DNA of 64,000 bases from CAMCXE01 sp046347475 (GCA_046347475.1 JAXMGD010000002.1:248001-312000), one strand, 5' to 3'; positions 26,616 through 36,077 are shown, numbered from the stretch's first letter. Translations and numbers: made by a program. The notes: generated by a model not told the origin, from the letters alone.

Positions 26616-28064
26616 TTATTGATCATCCAGGCGACGGCGAAATTCTTCCATAATTTCATCGTACAGGTCCGATTCCAAATATTGATCCTCAACTCCAGAA
26701 TCAATGGACGGATTATCATTGACCTCAATGATATATACCTCTTTGCCCGATTGTTTTATATCAACGCCGTATAAACCATTACCAATTTGTTTGCAGGCAT
26801 TCACCGCCGCACGAATCACCTGCTTGGGCACTTCAAAGGTCGGCATAGCATCAAAACCGCCGGACTTTGTCGTGCTGGGGCCAGAATGGTTGTATATCTG
26901 CCAGTGATTTTTGGCCATGTAATAACGGCAGGCATATAAGGGCGCACCATTTAACATGCCGATGCGCCAGTCAAATTCGGTGTATAAATAAGCCTGCGCA
27001 ATTAACAGCGCACTCTTCTTAAACATGGATTTTAAATCCGTCTCCAACTCCTCCTTAGATTTAGCTTTTTTCACACCGACGGAAAAAGATCCATCTGGCA
27101 CTTTAAGCACTATAGGCAAGCCCAAATCGGCAATTAAATCGTCAATGCGGGTCATATCCGCGCGGGTTAATACGCGGGTTTTTGGAATGGGCAGGCCGTG
27201 GGTTTCCAATAATTGCGCCAAATAAATTTTGTTGGTGCAGCGCAAAATAGAATCAGGATCATCCATCACCACCAGGCCTTCGGCCTGCGCTAAGCGGGCG
27301 AATTTATAGGTGTAGTGATTCACCGAGGTAGTAGCGCGTATAAACAGTGCGTCGTATTCGGCGAGCTTACCCAAGTCCTTGCGGGTGATGGTTTCAGCGC
27401 GAATATCGTGTTTTTTTGCGGCGCTGATGAATTTTTTTAAAGCTAATTTATTGCTAGGCGGGAACGGCTCATCGGCATCAATTAATATTGCCATATCGTA
27501 ACGATAATTTTTCTTCGCACGCGCCTTGCGCCAAATTAAATGGCTATAGCTATCCAATGCATTGGCAAAGTCAGTTTTTTGATCTTCCGTTAAATCAGTA
27601 AGCGCGCCCGCTTCAAGTTTACTTAAATTCCAATCATCCTTGCGCGCAAAAGTGACCTGCAAAATTGGAATAGGTGCCTGCTCAAATATCTGTCGCGCCA
27701 GCTCTTTTAATTCAGCATTGGCCGTATAGCCAAAATAAATCCACAGCACAAATTCTTCCGCATCACCAGCTACGGCAGCAATATCCTTTGAGGCATCTAC
27801 ATTCACCACACCCAACCAAATACGCCGCGACAAATCGCGAATGTGCTTCACCGAGGGAATCACTTGATGTTCGCGTGCTTCCGCCAGTAAAGAACAGTAA
27901 TAGCCGGTGCTTAAATACCCGTATTGATTACACAAATTAATTACCCGGTAGCGCTCTTTACCTACGGGTTGCGCCAGATAATCGCGCGCCAACACAACAT
28001 CCTCAGACGGATAAAAACTGGTCCAATCAGCAGCGTTTTCTACAATAATTTTTAATTGAGGCAT
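26616..28064 (-). CDS. RLAN-domain RimK-like ATP-grasp ligase
   Basis: A 482-residue protein with an N-terminal RLAN (RimK-like ATP-grasp N-terminal) region at about residues 1-190, including RVINLCNQYGYLSTGYYCSLLAEAR, followed by an ATP-grasp domain (about 200-475). ATP-grasp features are the VLKVPDGSFSVGVKK phosphate loop, EFDWRIGMLNG, and the metal site YIIEVNDNPSID. Enzymes of this fold join an amino group to an acyl phosphate, for example RimK adding Glu to ribosomal S6. Comparative work on amidoligases has placed RLAN ligases beside GNAT-papain-like peptidase fusions, and exactly such a gene is divergent at 28172. The substrate is unknown. Confidence 0.88.
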   Translation of the reverse strand: MPQLKIIVENAADWTSFYPSEDVVLARDYLAQPVGKERYRVINLCNQYGYLSTGYYCSLLAEAREHQVIPSVKHIRDLSRRIWLGVVNVDASKDIAAVAGDAEEFVLWIYFGYTANAELKELARQIFEQAPIPILQVTFARKDDWNLSKLEAGALTDLTEDQKTDFANALDSYSHLIWRKARAKKNYRYDMAILIDADEPFPPSNKLALKKFISAAKKHDIRAETITRKDLGKLAEYDALFIRATTSVNHYTYKFARLAQAEGLVVMDDPDSILRCTNKIYLAQLLETHGLPIPKTRVLTRADMTRIDDLIADLGLPIVLKVPDGSFSVGVKKAKSKEELETDLKSMFKKSALLIAQAYLYTEFDWRIGMLNGAPLYACRYYMAKNHWQIYNHSGPSTTKSGGFDAMPTFEVPKQVIRAAVNACKQIGNGLYGVDIKQSGKEVYIIEVNDNPSIDSGVEDQYLESDLYDEIMEEFRRRLDDQ

Positions 28065-28171
28065 GAAAGACTTTTGAACTCGAGTAAGGGATAATGAGGC
28101 GGCCTGAAAGGCCTGTTATAAACTGGCACCCAAGCCAGTTTGGCAAATTATTGACGTTTAGCAAGAGACCT

Positions 28172-29266
28172 ATGACCTTCACCACACCGCGGCTTGCAAC
28201 CCTTGACGATCTACCGGCTCTTGTAGCACTTGAGATGGCCTGTTTTGACTACGACCAGCTCACTAAACGCAGTTTTCGCTATTTTATAACCAAAGCGCAA
28301 GCGCAATTGTGGGTCATTGGAGATCCCGTAGAAGCCTACGGACTGGTTTTGTTCCATCGCGGCACTTGCCTAGCCCGCATCTATTCCCTGGCCGTCTCCC
28401 CTGAGTCTAGGGGCAAGGGTTATGGCCGTCTGCTGATCGAACAACTGGAACAGGCCTCAGAGGAACACGGCACCCTATTTATTCGCTTGGAGGTCTCCGA
28501 CAGCAATACCAACGCCATCCGTTTATACGAGGCCATGCATTACCAACCGATCCGCCGCTTACCACAGTATTACGAAGATGGCCACGACGGCATCCGCATG
28601 GAAAAACGCCTGCTGCGCCACCTCACCAAACCCCCTCACCTACCCCACTATGCGCAGACCACAGAGTTTACCTGCGGGCCTGCTGCGTTAATGATGGCGA
28701 TGAAGTATCTGCGCCCGCAGACCAATATGACCCAACTGGAAGAAATTAACCTCTGGCGCGAGGCTACCACGGTGTTTATGACTCAAGGCCACGGCGGCAC
28801 TTCGCCCTTGGGTTTGGCCTTGGCGGCGAAAAAACGCGGATTCACCTGCGCCCTATGGCTGTCAGTCACCACCGCTCCGTTTGTCGCCAGTGTACGCTGC
28901 GAAGAGAAAAAACATATTATCGAACTCATTCACGCCGATTTTTTAGCTCGCCTACAAACAGAAGCCATTCCCACCCACAGTTTTCCCAGCAAAATCGAAA
29001 ATCTCAAGCAACAACTGGAGGATGGCTGGGCCATTATTTTATTAATTAGCACCTATAGATTTAACCGCAGCAAAGAGCCGCACTGGATTTGGCTTGTACA
29101 CATCGACGACGACTACGTATATATCAACGATCCAGATGTGGACTCTGAACACTGGCAGAGCAGTCTCGATAATATTTATGTGCCTGTGCCCATCAAAGAT
29201 TTTGAGCAAATGATGAAATACGGCGCCAAGCCCTATCGAAGTGCAATCTTGCTGCGGAACGCTTAA
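28172..29266 (+). CDS. GNAT acetyltransferase fused to a C39-like peptidase
   Basis: A 364-residue fusion. Residues about 1-150 form a GNAT N-acyltransferase, with the acetyl-CoA loop ESRGKGYGRLLIEQL and EVSDSNTNAIRLYEAMHYQP. Residues about 160-360 form a papain-like/C39-type peptidase, with Cys in EFTCGPAALMMAMKYL and His and Asp in IWLVHIDDDYVYINDPDVD. ATG 28172 starts the GNAT fold and has AGAGA upstream. An in-frame ATG at 28094 would add 26 poorly conserved residues. It is divergent from the RLAN ATP-grasp ligase with about 107 nt between. The pairing suggests a common peptide-modification pathway, function unproven. Confidence 0.85.
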   Translation: MTFTTPRLATLDDLPALVALEMACFDYDQLTKRSFRYFITKAQAQLWVIGDPVEAYGLVLFHRGTCLARIYSLAVSPESRGKGYGRLLIEQLEQASEEHGTLFIRLEVSDSNTNAIRLYEAMHYQPIRRLPQYYEDGHDGIRMEKRLLRHLTKPPHLPHYAQTTEFTCGPAALMMAMKYLRPQTNMTQLEEINLWREATTVFMTQGHGGTSPLGLALAAKKRGFTCALWLSVTTAPFVASVRCEEKKHIIELIHADFLARLQTEAIPTHSFPSKIENLKQQLEDGWAIILLISTYRFNRSKEPHWIWLVHIDDDYVYINDPDVDSEHWQSSLDNIYVPVPIKDFEQMMKYGAKPYRSAILLRNA

Positions 29267-29931
29267 AGCAACGCGTAGAAATGAATATTTTTAGCCATAA
29301 GCGGCACGGGTGACACTCATAAGGCAAACATCTTATGCATGCCATAGCGCTAAAAAAGTGCACACGCCAATGCTGAATCAATTTGCCCTGCGCACTCCAG
29401 TGCAGAACATACGCCTTAAAATTCACGAGGCAATATTCTGGCTTATACTCAACATTAACCTGTACCTCAGCCGCACGGCACACGCGAATTAAAAGCCGCC
29501 AATGGATCGCAATATAGGGCGCGCCAGGAAAATGCCAGCCGAGCAGCAGGCATCGATGCAATTGTTATTTAAGCGACACCTAGTCAATTTAATAGCAGTT
29601 TGGATGCTTCAGTTCTGCAGCAATGTCTCTCTGAGGTTTAAGGCCAAAGGTTTGATTAGCCTGCGAAACATGTGGGCTGATTAACGATACAAAGCCCATA
29701 GGCATCACAGGCCAGGCGTTTCGGGATACGAGCCGTGTGTTAAGGTGCGCTCCCAACGATAGATAATGATGTGTAAAACCTGTGAAATTTGATGTGGTTT
29801 ATAATTAAGTTGAGCAACACAATTAAACGTGAAATACCTAGCCGTTAAACCGTCCCGTACCAACAATGACTAGATATAACCCCGCTAAAGGGGCTGAGCA
29901 TTCAGCCAAAGCTGATTCTTGAGGGCCGAAC
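29267..29931. other. 665-nt region without a recognised gene
   Basis: Between the GNAT-C39 gene and the hybrid kinase. Two 60-codon frames (29310-29492, 29502-29684) lack ribosome sites and are not called. Just before the kinase start there are two small hairpins, CCCC-GCTAAA-GGGG near 29880-29893 and GCTGA-GCA-TTCAGC, in what is probably the kinase leader. Confidence 0.4.
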
Positions 29932-31842
29932 GTGAACGTTCTTGAAACCTTGTTGGTCGTTTACAGCCTGCTACTGATCCTAAACGGCGCAGTAGCCATA
30001 GTGCTGTGGTTTGTTTATCGCAAACCTATTCTTATCTCATTAATTGGCACCTGGGCCTTCACACTATTCAACTTTGTCAGCCAAGCCGCCACCCTCAACA
30101 CCGAATTGGGCAGTATCTTAGGGTTTGGTACCTACATTTTTAGCAGCTGGTGTTTGTGCCGCATCATTTCAACCGTGCTGCACGAGCCGTTTGAATTCCG
30201 CCCGTTTTGGCTGGGCTGGGGGGCGAGTTTACTGCTGCTCGCGGCTGGGCACCTTGCGCAGTTTGATTTCTGGCTCAAATCCCTGCCGATTGCCTGCGCG
30301 CTCGCGGCCCCCCAATTGTATTGGGCCTATCGAGCCCTACGCAGCCCATCGGATAAGTCCTCAGCGCTAGTCAAACTGTTCGCCTGTGTATTAATGATCA
30401 ATGGGCTGCATTTTCTCGATTACCCCTTCTTAAGGCCCATACCGGAAATGGCCGTGGTGGGCTATAGCGTCGTCATAGCCACCACCATGTTATTCGGCAT
30501 TTTGCTGCCTTGTATTATTAATAATTTTCTTGCCGAGTTATTGGCCAATAAATTACGCAATGAGATTGAAAGCCACAAAGCCACCGAGCTGGAATTAGAA
30601 TCGGCACTCATTGCGGCGGAGCGATCTGCTAAAGCCAAAACCATTTTTTTAGCCAATATGAGCCATGAAATTCGCACACCGATTAACGGCATCTTGGGCT
30701 TGAACGATTTATTACTGGAATCCCAACTGACAGAGCATCAGCGCACCTATGCCAACCAAGTGCGCAAGTCCAGCGATGAGCTGCTTAATCTCGTCAATAA
30801 CGTACTAACACTTTCCAAGCTCGAATCCTCCGAAGTGCCCCTGCACTTAAAATCATTTTGCTTGCACACACTAATTAAAGATGTCGCCAATCACTACGCA
30901 GTACAGGGCACCCAAGAGAGCACTTTAAAATTTGCCCAGCATCCATCCCTAGCACATTGGGTGATTGCCGATGAAGGCAAGATTAAACAGATTATTTACA
31001 ACCTAATTAATAACGCCATCAAACACAGCCAATGCACCACAATCGATTGCACACTGGCTTACAGCTCAATCCACGGGCCTCACGGTGAACTCCATCTGGA
31101 AATCCGCGATGACGGTAAAGGCGTGGAAAAAGCGAAAATTGGCCAAATGACGCGGCGCTTTGAACAGAATGAATACTCGCAAAAAGGTGGGGTCGGTTTA
31201 GGTTTAAGTATTGTGATTGAAATGTTATCGGCAATGGACGGCTGCCTGGAGATTGATAGCGATACAGGCAAAGGATTTTGCATCCGCTGCACCATTCCCG
31301 CCGAGCGTTGCCAAGCCGATACGGCGCCAATGCCTGCAGAGGCTGTGCAGGATGCAGACAACTTAATTATTGCCGGCCGCCAAAGTGACCTCAATACCGC
31401 CGCGCAACCGGCTGACATTGCAGAGGCTCCGGCCAGCATCAATGATTATTTCGTGTTAATTGTCGAAGATAATCCAGTGAATCAAATGGTTATCGAAGGG
31501 ATGCTGAAAAAATTGGAACTGCCCTACAAAACAGCTGCAGATGGCGCCCAAACCAGGGCCCTATATCGGCAGTACAAAGGGAAATTTGCCTGCATTTTGA
31601 TGGATGTACAACTACCCGATGCCAATGGCCTAGACCTCATCCGAGAAATTCGCGCCGAAGGGGATGCGGTTAAGATACTGGTAATCAGCGCCTTTGCATT
31701 TAATGAAGATGAAGAAACCGCTAAAAAGGCTGGCGCAGATGGTTATCTACGCAAGCCCTACCATTTTGATCACTTTAAAAATGCTTTAACGGTTTTATAC
31801 CAAACCCCTGCGCCACCAAAACCCAACGCAGCCAACCTCTAA
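29932..31842 (+). CDS. Membrane hybrid histidine kinase with C-terminal receiver
   Basis: A 636-residue sensor starting at GTG 29932 with a GAGGG ribosome site 7 nt upstream. About six or seven hydrophobic segments occupy residues 5-200 with no large periplasmic loop, so it probably senses a membrane or intracellular cue. Then come a short linker helix, HisKA (His245 in FLANMSHEIRTP), HATPase_c (NLINNAIKHS, DDGKGVEKA, GVGLGLSIV), an Ala/Pro-rich linker, and a receiver with VEDNPVNQM, phospho-Asp in ILMDVQLPD and the KPYHFD Lys. The stop codon lies inside the terminal repeat of a partial R1 element, so the extreme C-terminus may have been set by that insertion. The cognate output regulator is unknown. 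Confidence 0.92.
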   Translation: MNVLETLLVVYSLLLILNGAVAIVLWFVYRKPILISLIGTWAFTLFNFVSQAATLNTELGSILGFGTYIFSSWCLCRIISTVLHEPFEFRPFWLGWGASLLLLAAGHLAQFDFWLKSLPIACALAAPQLYWAYRALRSPSDKSSALVKLFACVLMINGLHFLDYPFLRPIPEMAVVGYSVVIATTMLFGILLPCIINNFLAELLANKLRNEIESHKATELELESALIAAERSAKAKTIFLANMSHEIRTPINGILGLNDLLLESQLTEHQRTYANQVRKSSDELLNLVNNVLTLSKLESSEVPLHLKSFCLHTLIKDVANHYAVQGTQESTLKFAQHPSLAHWVIADEGKIKQIIYNLINNAIKHSQCTTIDCTLAYSSIHGPHGELHLEIRDDGKGVEKAKIGQMTRRFEQNEYSQKGGVGLGLSIVIEMLSAMDGCLEIDSDTGKGFCIRCTIPAERCQADTAPMPAEAVQDADNLIIAGRQSDLNTAAQPADIAEAPASINDYFVLIVEDNPVNQMVIEGMLKKLELPYKTAADGAQTRALYRQYKGKFACILMDVQLPDANGLDLIREIRAEGDAVKILVISAFAFNEDEETAKKAGADGYLRKPYHFDHFKNALTVLYQTPAPPKPNAANL

Positions 31843-31889
31843 CAGCCTGTTGAAATACTACCTTGCTTGTCGGCGGCGTTAACTTTGGC
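31839..31889 (-). repeat. R1 repeat fragment (one arm)
   Basis: Matches one outer arm of R1: terminal repeat CTAACAGCCTGTTGAAATAC followed by TACCTTGCTTG, CGGCGGCGTTAA and TTTGGC, then diverges. It lies between the convergent kinase and proS genes and includes the kinase stop codon. Confidence 0.7.
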
Positions 31890-31898
31890 TACTGAAAC

Positions 31899-33623
31899 TT
31901 AAAGGCTCATACGGCTTTTAAGTGTGGCTACCACATCGGCTAAGGGTATATTTTCGCTCTCGGCAGCCCGGCGGCCTTTATATTCAACCACGCCTTCTTC
32001 AAGACCGCGATCGCCCACCACTAACCTATGGGGCAAACCCATTAATTCCGCATCGGCGAGCATGGCGCCGAGGCGTGCTTTAGCTTCATCCATAAATAAA
32101 ACTTCTATACCGGCATCTGTTAACGCCTGATAAAGGGATTCGCACACCTGGGCCACAGCGGGTGATTTATGCAGATTAATAGGAATAAGTGCAACATGAA
32201 AGGGTGCTATAGCCTGAGGCCAAATGATGCCTTTTTCATCGTGATTTTGTTCAATGGCGGCGGCTACCACACGGGAAACACCGATGCCATAACAGCCCAT
32301 CACCATGGTTTGCTCCTTACCATTTTCATCCAGAACACGCGCTTTCATCGCCTCAGAATATTTAGTGCCCAACTGGAAAATATGGCCAACTTCAATGCCG
32401 CGCTTAATATCGAGTTCGCCCTTGCCGCAAGGACTAGGATCGCCTTTTACCACATTGCGAATATCGGCGATTTCCGTAAATGCAGCGCTATCACCCCAGT
32501 TAGCATCAACCACATGATGCTCAAGCCTATTGGCGCCGCAAACAAAATTAATTGCCGCCGCTGCAGCACGGTCGGCAATAACAGGAATAGTCAGCTGCAA
32601 AGGCCCCAGAAAACCCACAGGCAAACCCAATTCATCTGCAATCCGTTGATCGCTGGCAAAGGTTAAAGGCGAGGCCAATTGGTTTAATTTGCTGGCTTTA
32701 ACCTCATTTAACTGATGATCACCGCGCAAAACCAACGCAATTAAGGGTTGTTTACCCTGCTCGTTTGCCGCGCCCAACACAATTAATGTTTTGAGGGTTT
32801 TATCGGCGGGCACATGTAAAAAACTACACACCTCCTCAATAGTTTTACAGCCGGGCGTTGCAACGGTTTGGATCGGCCGTTTAATTTCACCACTTACCGC
32901 GGGCGCTAAAGCCTCGGCCATTTCAATATTGGCGGCATAATCACTCGCATTACTAAATACTATGTCATCTTCGCCGCTGTCGGCTAAGACATGAAATTCG
33001 TGAGAACCGGTTCCACCGATGGAACCTGTATCAGCCAACACAGGGCGGAAATTTAAACCGATGCGCTGAAATATAGTGCAATAGGTTTGATGCATGACCT
33101 CGTAGGTTTTTAACAAACATGCATGCGAGGGATGAAATGAATAGGCATCTTTCATAATAAATTCCCGCGCCCGCATTACACCAAAGCGCGGACGCACTTC
33201 ATCGCGGAATTTAGTTTGAATTTGGTAAAAATTAGCCGGTAACTGTTTGTAGCTGTTGATTTCCGAACGAATTAAATCCGTGATCACCTCTTCATGGGTG
33301 GGGCCCAAACAAAAGCCATTGGCATGGCGGTCTTTAAACCGAGTTAACTCTGGGCCAAATTGCTCCCAACGGCCAGACTCCTGCCATAATTCCGCCGGTT
33401 GTACCAGCGGCATCAACACTTCTTGTGCACCTGCTTTATTCATTTCGGTGCGCACTATCGCTTCCACTTTACGCAAAACACGTAAACCCAAGGGCAACCA
33501 AGAATAAAGACCCGAGGCTAATTTACGAATCATGCCCGCACGCAGCATGAGCTGGTGACTGATGACGCTCGCGTCGGCCGGTGTTTCTTTTAAAGTGGCG
33601 ATTAAGTATTGACTGGTACGCAT
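31899..33623 (-). CDS. proS: Prolyl-tRNA synthetase ProS
   Basis: Charges tRNA-Pro. The 574 residues are of the bacterial type: class II catalytic core with TGSHEFHVLADSGEDDI, an inserted editing (INS) domain at about residues 235-390, class II motif 3 in GCYGIGVSRVVAAAIEQ, and the C-terminal anticodon-binding domain. Length is typical. Convergent with the hybrid kinase. The next gene upstream (HIT family) is divergent. Confidence 0.97.
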   Translation of the reverse strand: MRTSQYLIATLKETPADASVISHQLMLRAGMIRKLASGLYSWLPLGLRVLRKVEAIVRTEMNKAGAQEVLMPLVQPAELWQESGRWEQFGPELTRFKDRHANGFCLGPTHEEVITDLIRSEINSYKQLPANFYQIQTKFRDEVRPRFGVMRAREFIMKDAYSFHPSHACLLKTYEVMHQTYCTIFQRIGLNFRPVLADTGSIGGTGSHEFHVLADSGEDDIVFSNASDYAANIEMAEALAPAVSGEIKRPIQTVATPGCKTIEEVCSFLHVPADKTLKTLIVLGAANEQGKQPLIALVLRGDHQLNEVKASKLNQLASPLTFASDQRIADELGLPVGFLGPLQLTIPVIADRAAAAAINFVCGANRLEHHVVDANWGDSAAFTEIADIRNVVKGDPSPCGKGELDIKRGIEVGHIFQLGTKYSEAMKARVLDENGKEQTMVMGCYGIGVSRVVAAAIEQNHDEKGIIWPQAIAPFHVALIPINLHKSPAVAQVCESLYQALTDAGIEVLFMDEAKARLGAMLADAELMGLPHRLVVGDRGLEEGVVEYKGRRAAESENIPLADVVATLKSRMSL

Positions 33624-33936
33624 GGGTTTCTCATTATGACTAAAAAAATGGCGCTAAAAGGAATGTTCTTATGCCGCGCAGGGATGTGCAGGCTCGCGTT
33701 TAAGGCGGAATCAGCAAGCGAGCCTAAAGACCTGCTCCGCCAATTGCAATTGGGCACAAAGGCAAAGGCGGCCTTTCAAAAATCCATCGCTGCGCTTAGA
33801 TCGCGCCCGGCTGCCCCAACAAACTGTTAAGTGTAAAGACCCATTGCGACAAACCATAAGCACATCGACGCGGCCAGCGCAGGCATTTGGGCTGACCCCT
33901 ATTGTATTTGACACTGCACCTAGGAGTACAGAATCC
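33624..33936. other. Divergent intergenic region, no gene called
   Basis: About 310 nt between proS and the HIT-family gene. Small overlapping frames (33609-33830 plus, 33711-33938 minus) are not supported. Promoters for both neighbours are expected here, none is convincing. Confidence 0.4.
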
Positions 33937-34371
33937 ATGTTTGAATTACACCCCCAATTAAAAGCCGACAGCTATTTAATCGGTAAATTTTCACTCTCCT
34001 GGGTGCTGCTGCATAAAGATGCTACCTATCCTTGGGTCATACTCGTGCCCGCACGGGACGATTTGCGGGAAATACACCATCTCGACAGTGACGATCAGAT
34101 TGCACTTATGCGCGAATCCTGCCATTTAAGTGAAGTCATGGTGGATTTGTTTGCTCCCAAAAAGCTAAACGTCGCGGCCATTGGCAATATAGTGAGCCAA
34201 TTACACCTGCATCATGTGGCGCGTTTTGAACAGGACCCTGCTTGGCCCAAACCCATTTGGGGGCTATTGCCTGCTTCAGCCTACACTGATGAGCTGCGCG
34301 TACAGCGCATCAACCAATTGCGCAGCGCCTTAGTAGGTGAAGGTTTTGTTGCGCAGAGCCAATACGATTAA
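33937..34371 (+). CDS. HIT-family protein
   Basis: A 144-residue histidine-triad superfamily protein starting MFELHPQLKADSYLIG at ATG 33937, with TAGGAG about 10 nt upstream. The frame is open 31 codons further, but that extension has no HIT homology. The signature is QLHLHHVARFEQDPAWPKPIWG, the form seen in the QLHxHxxAR subfamily where the first His of the triad is Gln. HIT proteins hydrolyse or transfer nucleoside phosphates. The substrate here is unknown. It is distinct from hinT at 38235. Confidence 0.88.
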   Translation: MFELHPQLKADSYLIGKFSLSWVLLHKDATYPWVILVPARDDLREIHHLDSDDQIALMRESCHLSEVMVDLFAPKKLNVAAIGNIVSQLHLHHVARFEQDPAWPKPIWGLLPASAYTDELRVQRINQLRSALVGEGFVAQSQYD

Positions 34372-34399
34372 GTCAGCCTGCCGATAAAAATATGGGGTT

Positions 34400-34570
34400 T
34401 ATTAACCTGGCGACATTTAGTGCCGGGTTAATAAGTGCGGCACTAATGCGCACCGGCGACTCGCGCCGCCGCTAGCTCAGCTAAAACAAGCAGATCCACA
34501 CACCTGCGCCGATTATAGCGGGGCGATGACACAATAAATCAGGAGGATTTATTGTGTCGCCATGTTAAAA
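34400..34570 (+). repeat. R2 multi-hairpin repeat, copy 1 (about 171 bp)
   Basis: Aligns along its length with 53320-53491. Outer ends are inverted: TTAACCTGGCGACA near 34402 against the complement of TGTCGCCATGTTAA near 34555-34568. It contains a perfect 13-bp hairpin, GACACAATAAATC (34528-34540) and its complement (34546-34558), loop AGGAG. It lies between the convergent HIT and HU genes. Confidence 0.75.
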
Positions 34571-34643
34571 ATAGCCAAGTGTCATAACAGGCTGCGAAAG
34601 ATCAGCGCCCAATTCAAAGGCTTTAACCTAAAGCGGGGGCAAA

Positions 34644-34671
34644 AAAAATGCTGCCAAACGGCAGCATTTTT
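34644..34671 (-). terminator. Intrinsic terminator of the HU-like gene
   Basis: Stem AAAAATGCTGCC (34644-34655) and GGCAGCATTTTT (34660-34671), loop AAAC. On the minus strand a T-run follows (34641-34648). It also works in the plus direction. Confidence 0.85.
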
Positions 34672-34713
34672 ATCTGAGGCAGATTAGCCGAAGCCAAATT
34701 GCACTCGGAAGGC

Positions 34714-35133
34714 TTATTCAACCATCGCTTTGAGTTTTTTCAGTGGGCGGATTTTAACCGCAACGCTCGCAGGCTTGGCTTTAAAGGTAGTTTCTTCGCC
34801 AGTGAAAGGGTTAATGCCTTTGCGGGCTTTTTTAGCTGCTTTTTTGACGGTAGCCACTTTTAAAATGCCTGGCAACACAAACTCGCCACAACCTTTCTTG
34901 CCAATGTGCGCTTCAATTACGTTAGCCAGAGTGTCGATTACACCGGCTACGTCTTTTTTGCTCAGGCTGGTTGCTTCAGAGATATGAGTGAGCAACTCAG
35001 CTTTTGAAAAGCGCTCTTTTACACCGGCCAGTGCTTTAGCGGGTTTGGCTTCTACTTTTTTAGCAACTTTTTTTACGGCTTCTTTGGCTGGAGCTTTTTT
35101 TGGAGCGGGTTTTTTAGCTTTGGGGGCTGCCAT
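34714..35133 (-). CDS. HU-family DNA-binding protein with Lys/Ala-rich N-terminal tail
   Basis: A 139-residue nucleoid protein. Residues about 1-40 are almost entirely Lys, Ala, Pro and Glu (AAPKAKKPAPKK and following), like a histone H1 tail. Residues about 43-139 form an HU/IHF fold, with FSKAELLTHISEATSLSKKDVAGVID, GILKVATVKKAAKKARKGINPFTGEE and an arm plus C-terminal helix ending KKLKAMVE. The tail probably adds charge-driven DNA compaction. It has a good promoter and its own terminator, so it is a monocistronic gene. GINPFTGEE replaces the usual GRNPxTGEE. Confidence 0.92.
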   Translation of the reverse strand: MAAPKAKKPAPKKAPAKEAVKKVAKKVEAKPAKALAGVKERFSKAELLTHISEATSLSKKDVAGVIDTLANVIEAHIGKKGCGEFVLPGILKVATVKKAAKKARKGINPFTGEETTFKAKPASVAVKIRPLKKLKAMVE

Positions 35134-35187
35134 GGTATGAACCTCAATGGTTTTTGGAATGGGAAACTTGAATTATTTTATGCAATA

Positions 35188-35216
35188 TTTATAGAGTATT
35201 GTATTGATTCAAGCAA
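35188..35216 (-). promoter_or_regulatory. Sigma-70 promoter of the HU-like gene
   Basis: Minus-strand -35 TTGCTT at 35211-35216 and -10 TATAAA at 35188-35193 with a 17-nt spacer, in an AT-rich stretch 55 nt from the ATG. Confidence 0.65.
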
Positions 35217-35608
35217 CCCCAAGCGATAAAAAAGCGTAGAAAAACGCACATATTCAACAGTATTCAGCAAAATGAGCCAGCCGCGCTGCTCTTTTTAGTG
35301 CATATTTGCACACTGCTGCGCCGATCTTTACACATCCAGTGGGCGAAAAATCCTATATTCGCAGCAGGCAAGAGTGATCGTTCCCCCAAAATTTACACCG
35401 CGATTCATCACAACATTGACAATTAGCACCGAGACAAATCTATTGACATCGGCATTTACCCGGTGGCGACTTCAGCCATCGCACCATCTGCTTTAGCCCT
35501 AGCCTGGCCGCTTATTATTAAGTTGGCGACCCAATAGAAGCTCACAAACCCTTGTGACACCGGCGCGCGAAGATGCGCGAATTTCCTTGTTTTACAGGGC
35601 CCATCCGC

Positions 35609-35803
35609 TTAACAGCTTGTTGAAATACGTCGGCGGCAACAGAATGGCAAGGCAAATTTGGCGAAAAAACCGGACGACTGCATGGATGCAGAAGGTAGAG
35701 TAATACAAGAGAAAGTGCCGAGTTTACACCCAGTAAATGAGGATTTTTTCGCCAAATGTAACGCCGCCAGGCCTAGCAAGGTAGTATTTCAACAAGCTGT
35801 TAA
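35609..35803 (+). repeat. R1 repeat copy A (195 bp, perfect 20-bp terminal inverted repeats)
   Basis: Begins TTAACAGCTTGTTGAAATAC (35609-35628) and ends with its exact reverse complement (35784-35803). Inner inverted blocks GGCGGC and AAATTTGGCGAAAAA follow the ends. The centre holds a segment (GACTGCATGGATGC, GGTAGAG) also found in the longer copy at 51931. No transposase is inside. Confidence 0.9.
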
Positions 35804-35825
35804 GTAGCGCTCCGGCATTCACGGC

Positions 35826-35940
35826 CGCCGTTTAGATTGCCGCCCGCATCGGCAAAACAGCCGAATCCACACCCCCGAGCGCGTTTTTAGCGGGTAGAAA
35901 ACCGCCGGAGGCTATTTAGTTTGCCCCAGGGTTAATAACT
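35826..35940 (-). repeat. Possible degenerate R2 copy
   Basis: Shares GCCGCCG, TTTTTAGCGGG, CTATTTAGTTTG and GGGTTAATAA with R2 in the same order but with many differences. The surrounding 35134-36077 region has no gene. Besides R1 copy A and the HU promoter I see nothing else in it. Confidence 0.35.
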
Positions 35941-36077
35941 GTGCGATCGATTGATTTTAGTGCTCTGCGGCGGTGTTTTGTGGGTGGGTTGCTCATGTAT
36001 AATGCGCCCCCCGCGCCGCCGTCACAGCGTTGCGCGGCCAGCGATTTTTGTTTACCCCATCAAGACCGAGGTTTCGC

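Noticed and set aside
29310..29684. Two 60-codon frames after the GNAT-C39 gene as precursor peptides
   Set aside because: No ribosome sites or leader-core pattern, and no conservation evidence available here.
34470..34520. Possible tRNA-like D-arm sequence GCTAGCTCAGC
   Set aside because: No acceptor stem, anticodon arm or T-arm fits. It belongs to repeat R2.
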